Assembly: GCF_920984675.1 (NCBI RefSeq)
Contig: NZ_CAKLBV010000012.1
Coordinates: forward strand, 34,311 to 98,310
Direction: 5' to 3'
Source: Methylobacterium sp. Leaf118
GTDB taxonomy: Bacteria; Pseudomonadota; Alphaproteobacteria; Rhizobiales; Beijerinckiaceae
Length of the DNA stretch: 64,000 nucleotides
Position 1 is the stretch's first letter; each line of letters opens with the position of its first letter. The position numbers and the translations under genes were made by a program. Below are positions 58,000 to 64,000 of the stretch, piece after piece. The notes under the pieces are model-generated. The model made no database searches. It saw only the letters and a program-made list of their open reading frames with translations, and had not been told where the DNA came from.

Positions 58000-60383
58000 G
58001 GCTGCATCTCCGCGATGCGTCGCGCTTCCATGGCGCCCTCCCTGTTTCGATTCATCGTTGTTCCGTCTTGGCCGCCCGGCGCCGCGGAGCGGTCCCGTTC
58101 CGGTCCGCCCCCGTCCCCGACTTCCCGCGGCAGTCGCATGCGGACCTGTCCGCCGCGCCCGTCGGGGTTGTCGTTGAGCTCGATCCCGCCTCCGTGCTCC
58201 TCGAGCACTTTCGAGACGATCGCGAGCCCGAGGCCGGTGCCGCCCTCGCGGGTCGTCATATAGGGTTCGAGAAGGCGCTGGCGCCCCTCCGCCGGAAAGC
58301 CTTTTCCGTTATCGGTGACCTCGATCACCACGAAGACCTCCTCGACCAGGAGGCGCAGGCGCACGCGGCCCTGATCGCCGTCGGCTTTCAACACCTCCTC
58401 CGGCACGGCCTGCACGGCCTCGACGGCGTTCTTGAGGATGTTGGTCAGCGCTTGGGAGAACAAGCGCACGTCGAAGGCCGCGACGACCCGGCCGCGCTCG
58501 TCCTCGCCCACCGTCTCGAACGGAAACGCGACGTCGGGATGGGCCATGCGCAGCATGAACAGGTTCTGCCGGGCGATCTCGGCGAGGTCCTGCTGGGTGA
58601 TGGCCGGCTTGGGCATCCGGGCGAAGGAGGAGAACTCGTCCACCATGCGCTTGATCTCGTCGACCTGGCGCACGATCGTGGCGGTGCACTGCTCGAACAC
58701 CTCCTTGTCGGCCGTGATCACTTTTCCGTATTTCCGCCGGATCCGCTCGGCCGAGAGCTGGATCGGGGTGAGCGGGTTCTTGATCTCGTGGGCGATCCGT
58801 CGGGCCACGTCGGCCCAGGCGGAGGTGCGCTGCGCCGTCACGAGGTCGGTGATGTCGTCGAGGGTCACGACGTAGCCCCGCGCCTCACCCTGCGCCTGCT
58901 CGCTCGTGACCCGCACCGCGATGGTGCGTTCGCGTCCGCCCCGCACGAGCTGGATCTGCTGCTGGAGCGCGCGCTGGCGTCCCTCGGCCTCCGGGAACAG
59001 GGCGGCGATCTCCGGTACGGCCTGGGTCAGAGGCTGGCCGACGAGGTCCTTGGCGGTGAGGCCGAGCGTCTTCTCCGCACTCGGATTGGCGATGGTGATG
59101 AGCCCGGCCGCATCGATGCCGAGCACCCCCGGCGAGACGCCGGAGAGCACGGCCTCGGTGAAGCGGCGGCGGCGGTCGATCAGGTCGCTGGCCGCGGTCA
59201 GGCCGTCATGCTGGCGGCGCAGCTCCAGCGTCATCTTGTTGAAGCTCTCGCCGAGATGAGCCAGATCCCCGTCGGATTTGCGCGCCGGGACGCGGGCGTA
59301 GAAGTTGCCGGCGGCGACCTCGTCGGCGGCGTTGATGAGGCGGCGGATCGGCGCCACGAAGCGGTTGGCGAAGTTGAGCCCGAACCAGACCGCCGAGAGC
59401 AGGGTGACGAGCGCGATCAGCACGAAGACCGACGCGAAGGCGACCTGGATGTTCTGCCGCAGGGCGTCGTAGGCGAGGTATTCGGCGGCCGCCGCACGGG
59501 AGACGCCGGGGAAGTCGATGGCGAGCTGCGAGACCTCCCGCTGCACCAGCAGAACCGCGTTGTCATAGGCCGGCATCCGCAGCAGCGCGGCGAAGACCCG
59601 CCCCTCGTTCGGCAGGAGACAGATCGGGTCGCTCGATTTCGCCGCATCCTCGAAGGCGGCGGCCGAGGGCAGGCGGGTCTGCTTCAGGATGTCGATATTG
59701 GCGCGCGCGACCACGTCGTTGGGCCCGCGCATGATCTTGGCGATCGGCAGGCCCAGGGCCTGGGCGCGGGTCGTCATGAAGGTCTCGAACCACTCGCGGT
59801 TCACGTCGAACTGGGGCCGCGCCCGGGTCAGGTCGTCGGTGAGGATGCGGATCTCGCGCGCCAGCGACTGGCACTGGTTCTCCAGATGCGCGTCGGCGAT
59901 CTGGACGGATTTCAGAACCACGTCGCGCACCCGGTCGGTGAAGCCGAGGGAGAGGCCGCGGTCGATCGTCACCGTGGCGACGACGGCGAGCAGGATGGTC
60001 GGCAGGATCGCGATCAGGCTGAACAGGCCGACGATGCGGCTGTGGAGCCGCGCCACGGTCGCGTGCGCCCTCCGGGCGTGGATGAAGACGCGGGCCTCCC
60101 AGGCGATCACCACGACGAGGCCGAGGACGAGGACGGCGTTCACGCTCACCAGCGAGATGCCGACGCTGCGCGACGGCGTCACCCGGATGAGCCCCGCCAG
60201 GACCAGGAAGGTGATGCTGGCCGAGACCAGCGCGACGAGGACCACGGCCGCGCCGATCCAGCCCGGACCGCGCGGCGGCGAGGCGAAGCGCCGCGTCTCG
60301 GCGCCCGGGCCGCCCGGATCGGACGGCGGGGGAGTCTGGGACTCGGGCGGGGTCGAGCGGGTGCGTCGCGTGAGCAGCGGCAT
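57996..60383 (-). CDS. ntrY: NtrY sensor histidine kinase
   Basis: 795 residues. Four predicted helices (about 43-65, 76-98, 117-140 and 316-338), with a periplasmic domain between the last two, a HAMP domain near 340-395, a PAS domain near 410-520 and the kinase core: His532 in ARRIAHEIKNPLTP, an N-box in ALTNILKNAVEA and DNGKGFP and TGLGLAI for ATP binding. NtrYX responds to nitrogen and redox signals in alphaproteobacteria. The ATG at 60383 is chosen over a longer frame. A palindrome lies 14 bases upstream. Confidence 0.93.
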   Translation of the reverse strand: MPLLTRRTRSTPPESQTPPPSDPGGPGAETRRFASPPRGPGWIGAAVVLVALVSASITFLVLAGLIRVTPSRSVGISLVSVNAVLVLGLVVVIAWEARVFIHARRAHATVARLHSRIVGLFSLIAILPTILLAVVATVTIDRGLSLGFTDRVRDVVLKSVQIADAHLENQCQSLAREIRILTDDLTRARPQFDVNREWFETFMTTRAQALGLPIAKIMRGPNDVVARANIDILKQTRLPSAAAFEDAAKSSDPICLLPNEGRVFAALLRMPAYDNAVLLVQREVSQLAIDFPGVSRAAAAEYLAYDALRQNIQVAFASVFVLIALVTLLSAVWFGLNFANRFVAPIRRLINAADEVAAGNFYARVPARKSDGDLAHLGESFNKMTLELRRQHDGLTAASDLIDRRRRFTEAVLSGVSPGVLGIDAAGLITIANPSAEKTLGLTAKDLVGQPLTQAVPEIAALFPEAEGRQRALQQQIQLVRGGRERTIAVRVTSEQAQGEARGYVVTLDDITDLVTAQRTSAWADVARRIAHEIKNPLTPIQLSAERIRRKYGKVITADKEVFEQCTATIVRQVDEIKRMVDEFSSFARMPKPAITQQDLAEIARQNLFMLRMAHPDVAFPFETVGEDERGRVVAAFDVRLFSQALTNILKNAVEAVQAVPEEVLKADGDQGRVRLRLLVEEVFVVIEVTDNGKGFPAEGRQRLLEPYMTTREGGTGLGLAIVSKVLEEHGGGIELNDNPDGRGGQVRMRLPREVGDGGGPERDRSAAPGGQDGTTMNRNREGAMEARRIAEMQP

Positions 60384-60396
60384 CACTGATGCGGGG

Positions 60397-60410
60397 CCAC
60401 ACCAGTGTGG
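60397..60410. promoter_or_regulatory. Palindrome upstream of ntrY
   Basis: CCACAC-CA-GTGTGG, 6-base perfect arms with a 2-base centre, 14 bases before the ntrY start. The dyad is well suited to a dimeric repressor; the bound factor is unknown. Confidence 0.4.
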
Positions 60411-60447
60411 CGAAATTAATACGAATCGGTTGCGCCGCCGCCCCCGC

Positions 60448-62085
60448 TCAGGCCGCGAGACCGCCCCAGCGGCGCAGGTCGGAGAAGCGCCGGCCGTCGG
60501 CGAACCGGACCCGGACGGCCTCCGAGAGCCGGCCCGCGACCTCCACCCGCACGGCCTCCGGCCGCTCCAGCTCGTCCGCCCGGTCCAGGGCCTCGGCGAC
60601 GGTGAGCGGCACCGGCTCGGCCCCGCCGAAGCCGCGCCACCACGCCACCGCCTTCTCCCGGGCATGGCCCGAATGTTCCAGGCAGACCTCGACCCGGCAG
60701 CCGCCGCCGGCCCAGCGGAAGGCGGCGTCGAGCCGGGCGGGGCCCTTTGCGTCGGGGGCCGCCGCGAGACTCCAGGCCGTGACCGGCCGCCAGGACGAGA
60801 CCGCCGCCGACAGGATCGGGAGCGCGTCCTCCGCGCTGGCGGCGTGCAGCGCCTCGTCCGCCTCGGCCTCCGGCTCGACCCAGCAGGCCTCGCAGGTGCT
60901 GGCGTTCAGCGCGATCAGCGCGCCGCAGCCCGGGCATGGTTTCGCCCGCGCGCCACCGCCGAGGGCCGGACCGAGCGCGACGCTGCGGGCGGTCACCGCA
61001 TCGACTGGCCCGTGCATCCGCACGAGGCCGGCATAGTCGAGCACCAGCCCGTCCGCCTTTCCCGGCGCCCGGCGCAGCGCCCGGCCGACCTGCTGCACGT
61101 AGAGCCCCGCCGATTGGGTGGGGCGCAGCAGCGCGATCAGATCGACCTCGGGCACGTTGAAGCCGGTGGAGAGGACCCCGACCGAGGCGAGGCAGCGGAT
61201 GCGTCCGGCCCGGAAGTCGCGCACGATCCGGTCGCGCTCGCGCCGGCCCATCGCCCCGGTCACCGTCTCGCAGGTGACGCCCTCGGCGCGGATGGCGTCG
61301 CGCACGGCGGCCGCATGCGCCAGCCCGGCGCAGAAGGCGAGCCAGGCCCGGCGCTCGCGCCCGAACGCCGCCAGCTCCTCCACCGCCGCCCGGGTGATCC
61401 AGTCGCGGTTGACCGCCGCTTCGAGGGCTGAGGACACGTAATCGCCCCCGCGCTTCGGCACGCCCGACACGTCGAGGCGCAAGGCCGTCGCCTTGCAGAC
61501 GAGGGGTGCGAGATAGCCCTGCCCGATCAGGTCGCCGACGCCCGCCTCGAAGACGATGCGCTCGAAGACCCGGCCCTCGCCCTCGTCGAGCCGGCCGGAA
61601 TCGAGGCGGTAGGGCGTCGCCGTGAAGCCCGCGACCCGTACCCCCGGATGGGCCGCCCGCACCGCGGCGAGGAAGCGCCCGTAGCCGGTCTCGGCCGCGC
61701 GGGGCACGAGATGGGCCTCGTCGATCACGACGAGGTCGAGGGGCCCGAAGCATGCGGCCCGGTCGCGCATCGACTGGATCGAGCCGAACACCACCTGGGC
61801 GTCGGCCTCCCTCCGCCCGACGCCCGCGGAATAGATGCCGGCGGGGGCCTCCGGCCAGTAGGCGCGCAGCTCACCGTGGTTCTGCACCACCAGCTCGCGC
61901 ACATGGGCCAGCACGCAGACCCGCGCCCCGGGGGCCCGCTCCAGCCAATCCCGGATGAGCGCGGCGATGACGAGCGCCTTGCCCGCGCCCGTTGGCAGCA
62001 CGACGAGGCCCGGGCCGCCGCCGGCCTGCCAATGTCCGTGAAGCGCGTCGAGGGCGGCGCGCTGGTAGTCGCGAAGGCGCAGCAT
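60448..62085 (-). CDS. radD: RadD-like DEAD/DEAH-box DNA helicase
   Basis: 545 residues. Motif I LPTGAGKA at 30-37, the block VLAHVRELVVQNH near 58, motif II DEAH at 122-125, TATPYRL near 155, GVLSTGFNVPEVDLIALLRPTQS and motif VI QQVGRALRRAPGK match E. coli RadD (YejH) block by block. A zinc ribbon (CPGCGALIALNASTCEAC) follows. In E. coli RadD acts in double-strand break repair with RecA. The Walker A lysine is followed by Ala rather than Ser/Thr, which may lower ATPase activity. Upstream of ntrY on the same strand. Confidence 0.87.
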   Translation of the reverse strand: MLRLRDYQRAALDALHGHWQAGGGPGLVVLPTGAGKALVIAALIRDWLERAPGARVCVLAHVRELVVQNHGELRAYWPEAPAGIYSAGVGRREADAQVVFGSIQSMRDRAACFGPLDLVVIDEAHLVPRAAETGYGRFLAAVRAAHPGVRVAGFTATPYRLDSGRLDEGEGRVFERIVFEAGVGDLIGQGYLAPLVCKATALRLDVSGVPKRGGDYVSSALEAAVNRDWITRAAVEELAAFGRERRAWLAFCAGLAHAAAVRDAIRAEGVTCETVTGAMGRRERDRIVRDFRAGRIRCLASVGVLSTGFNVPEVDLIALLRPTQSAGLYVQQVGRALRRAPGKADGLVLDYAGLVRMHGPVDAVTARSVALGPALGGGARAKPCPGCGALIALNASTCEACWVEPEAEADEALHAASAEDALPILSAAVSSWRPVTAWSLAAAPDAKGPARLDAAFRWAGGGCRVEVCLEHSGHAREKAVAWWRGFGGAEPVPLTVAEALDRADELERPEAVRVEVAGRLSEAVRVRFADGRRFSDLRRWGGLAA

Positions 62086-62128
62086 GGCCCGGCTTTAGCG
62101 GGGCCGCGGGCCGGAGAACAGAGGGGGA

Positions 62129-63076
62129 TCAGCCCGCCGGGGGCATCTTCAGGATCGCGTCGGTGATCCGGTTCGAGAGGCGCAGGGCCGAGCCCGGGCC
62201 GCCGAAGTTCCAGACGTTGCGCTCGATCAGACCGACGCGCCCGGCCCGCAGGGCCGGCACCCGGCTCCAGGCGGCGCTGCGGGTCTTGGCCTCGAGGCCG
62301 ACCGCCGGCCCGGTCATGCTCACCAGCATCACGTCGGCGTCGTCGAGGCCGAGCAGGTCCTCCGAGGTCAGGGGGCGCACGCCCTCGCGGCTGCGGTCGG
62401 GCGGCCAGAAGCCGAGGCCCAGGCGCTCGGCCAGACCCGCCGACAGACTGTCGGCGGTGAAGACCCAGTACGTGTCCTGACCGCCGAGTTCCTGGAGGAC
62501 CACGAGGCGTCGCCCGCCGCGTCCCGCCGCGGCGAGGCGGGCGGCGTCGCCGCGGATCCGCTCCGAGACCTCGGCCTCCACCTGAGCCGCCCTCCCGGAA
62601 TGGCCGACGTAGCCGGCGATCATGGTCTGGAGGGCGAAAGCCGCATCGAGCCGGGTCGCGGGCGGCTCGGGCGCGAAGTCGAACAGCACGGTCGGGGCGA
62701 TGCCCTCGAACACGTCGAAGAGCGGCGCGTGCCGGTAGGACACGCCGAGGATCAGGTCGGGCTTCAGCCGGGCGATGGCCTCCAGGCTCGGCTGTTGCCG
62801 CGTGCCGACATCGGCGGCCTCCGTGAGCCGCTCCGAGGCGACGCCGATCCAGCCGGGATAGAGCTTCGGGTCGGACATCCCGACCGGCGGCACGCCGACC
62901 GCGGCGAGCATTTCGGCGAGCAGGAATTCGAGGGCGACGACCCGCCGGGCCGGTCCCGGCAGGGCGGCGGAGCGGCGGAACACGAGGTCGGCCGGTCGCG
63001 CCGGCCCGGCCGCCAGCGCGGCCAGGGCGCCGAACCCCCAGCCGAGGCAGTCGCGGCGATGGGGTGGGCGGATCAT
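62129..63076 (-). CDS. Iron-siderophore ABC transporter, periplasmic binding protein
   Basis: 315 residues. A Tat-like, arginine-rich start (IRPPHRRDCLGWGFGALAALAAG) precedes the signal cleavage, then a class III binding-protein fold: RRVVALEFLLAEMLAAVGVPPVGM, SLEAIARLKPDLILG, and a C-terminal lobe with DVMLVSMTGPA. Closest to the FhuD/FecB group for ferric siderophores. Its ATG overlaps the permease stop (ATGA), so the permease and binding protein are co-translated. Confidence 0.87.
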   Translation of the reverse strand: MIRPPHRRDCLGWGFGALAALAAGPARPADLVFRRSAALPGPARRVVALEFLLAEMLAAVGVPPVGMSDPKLYPGWIGVASERLTEAADVGTRQQPSLEAIARLKPDLILGVSYRHAPLFDVFEGIAPTVLFDFAPEPPATRLDAAFALQTMIAGYVGHSGRAAQVEAEVSERIRGDAARLAAAGRGGRRLVVLQELGGQDTYWVFTADSLSAGLAERLGLGFWPPDRSREGVRPLTSEDLLGLDDADVMLVSMTGPAVGLEAKTRSAAWSRVPALRAGRVGLIERNVWNFGGPGSALRLSNRITDAILKMPPAG

Positions 63077-64000
63077 CGGGCCGCCTTCCGGGCACGGGCC
63101 ATCAGCCACAGGAAGTAGGGCGCGCCGATCATCGCGGTGAGCGCGCCGGCCGGGATCTCCTTCGGGGCGAGCAGCCCGCGGCCGAGAATGTCGGCGGCGA
63201 CGGTCAGGAGGGCGCCGAGGAGCATCGCCACCGGCAGGCGGTCGCCATGGGCGTGGAAGCCGATGAGCCGGGCGAGATGCGGGGTGAGAAGGCCGACGAA
63301 GGCCAGCGGTCCGACGATCGCCACCGCCGCGCTGGCCAGCACCGCGGCGAGCGTGAGCGCCAGCGCCCGCAACAGCCCGACATTCAGGCCGAGCCCGGCG
63401 GCCGCGTCGTCGCCGAGCGTCAGCAGATCGAGGGGCCGGCTGAGCAGCGCCAGGGCGGGCAGGCTGGCGAGGAGCCAGGGCAGGAGCGCGACCGCATCGG
63501 GCCAGGCCCGGCCATAGGTGCCGCCGACGAGCCAGACGAAGGCCCGGGCGGGCTGGGCGCTGGTCTCGACGATGACCGCGTAGGTCAGCGCCGCGAACAG
63601 CCCGCTGAAGGCGAGGCCGGTGAGCGCGACGGGCAGCGGCGCGAACCGGCGGCGGCGGTTGATCGCCAGGATCAGGCCGAGGGTCATGAGGCCGCCCGTC
63701 AGCGCCAGGGCGAAGGTCTCGGGCCGGCCGATCAGCGGGACGATCAGTAGCCCCACGAGGGTCGCCAGGGCCGCGCCCTGCGTCACGCCGAGCAGTTCGG
63801 GGCCGGCCAGGGCATTGCGCACGACGCTCTGGAGCACCACGCCGCTCGCCGCCAGCATCATCCCGGCGATCGCCGCCACCGCGAGGCGGGGCGCGCGGAT
63901 GCCGAGGATCAGCCCGGCTTCCGGGTCGGTGCCGGCGAGCGCGGCGGCCCAGCGGACGGGGGCGAGCCAGGTCTCGCCCCAGGCGAGGCCGAAGGCGGCG
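63073..64000 (-). CDS. FecCD-family iron-siderophore permease, 5' end outside window
   Basis: The frame is open from 63073 to the right edge with no stop, and the upstream residues GIRAPRLAVAAIAGMMLAASGVVLQS show the FecCD family start region, so the gene continues beyond 64000. About 310 residues are visible with eight or more helices and family blocks GPELLGVTQGAA, DAAAGLGLNVGLLRALAL and FVGLLTPHLARLIGFHAH. It forms the membrane channel for the binding protein next door. It could be the second half of a fused FhuB-type permease. Confidence 0.88.
   Translation of the reverse strand, partial: AAFGLAWGETWLAPVRWAAALAGTDPEAGLILGIRAPRLAVAAIAGMMLAASGVVLQSVVRNALAGPELLGVTQGAALATLVGLLIVPLIGRPETFALALTGGLMTLGLILAINRRRRFAPLPVALTGLAFSGLFAALTYAVIVETSAQPARAFVWLVGGTYGRAWPDAVALLPWLLASLPALALLSRPLDLLTLGDDAAAGLGLNVGLLRALALTLAAVLASAAVAIVGPLAFVGLLTPHLARLIGFHAHGDRLPVAMLLGALLTVAADILGRGLLAPKEIPAGALTAMIGAPYFLWLMARARKAAR

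Noticed and set aside
53561..60389. Very long plus-strand frames opposite hflX, ntrX and ntrY
   Set aside because: They lack domain motifs and overlap well-identified minus-strand core genes.

Overview
The window is GC-rich chromosomal DNA from an alphaproteobacterium. The gene content (NtrYX-hfq-hflX, pal-cpoB-tilS-ftsH-glmM, NdvA/ChvA-type glucan exporter, several alphaproteobacterial outer-membrane beta-barrels, a triheme-type cytochrome c, CtrA-like boxes) points to the Hyphomicrobiales, and by overall feel most likely Methylobacterium/Methylorubrum. That genus call is inference; no rRNA or other species marker lies in the window. Almost all of it is ordinary, densely packed core genome.

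Layout. 1-4.7 kb: the end of a membrane cytochrome c subunit, then the pentose-phosphate pair gnd-pgl, an Ala/Pro-rich membrane protein and a DUF1194 vWA protein. 4.8-13.3 kb: nucleotide and amino-acid metabolism (dcd, apaG-argE), a bestrophin, a formate/nitrite-type channel, a CinA-like protein, sfsA, an FkbM methyltransferase and an alpha/beta hydrolase. 13.3-18.0 kb: a minus-strand unit with a 1339-residue protein made of 11 tandem 120-residue PPC-like repeats, overlapped at its stop by a decayed gene. 18.5-28.8 kb: an ABC-2 exporter, a candidate small RNA with a strong terminator, an NdvA-like exporter, a MotA/MotB-like pair, a CAP lipoprotein, a DUF3772-MscS channel and an HNH protein. 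28.8-32.3 kb: envelope proteins including three beta-barrels; two have CtrA-like boxes upstream.

32.4-39.5 kb is the glmM / ftsH / tilS / cpoB / pal envelope-homeostasis block, without tolQRAB and with a TauE permease inserted between glmM and ftsH. 39.7-43.9 kb holds a divergent Hpt / receiver pair around another CtrA-like box, a divergent WcbI / GSCFA pair (probable polysaccharide acyl-modification enzymes) and hemC. 44.0-47.1 kb is the accessory part: tRNA-Lys(CTT), a frameshifted 1.2 kb IS3-family element, a lower-GC SAM methyltransferase, a fragment of a second IS3 transposase and, fused to it, the C-terminal stub of an L,D-transpeptidase.

47.3-64 kb returns to core: a membrane protein, an isolated gspE-gspF pair, a beta-barrel, a GNAT acetyltransferase, a spermidine-synthase-like protein, hflX, hfq, the ntrYX two-component system, a RadD-like helicase, and an iron-siderophore ABC uptake operon that leaves the window.

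No CRISPR array, phage or defence locus was recognised. The best candidates for something undescribed are the PPC-repeat protein with its decayed partner, the candidate sRNA near 20.4 kb, the CtrA-like boxes that may join barrel genes to the Hpt/receiver pair, and the WcbI/GSCFA pair.
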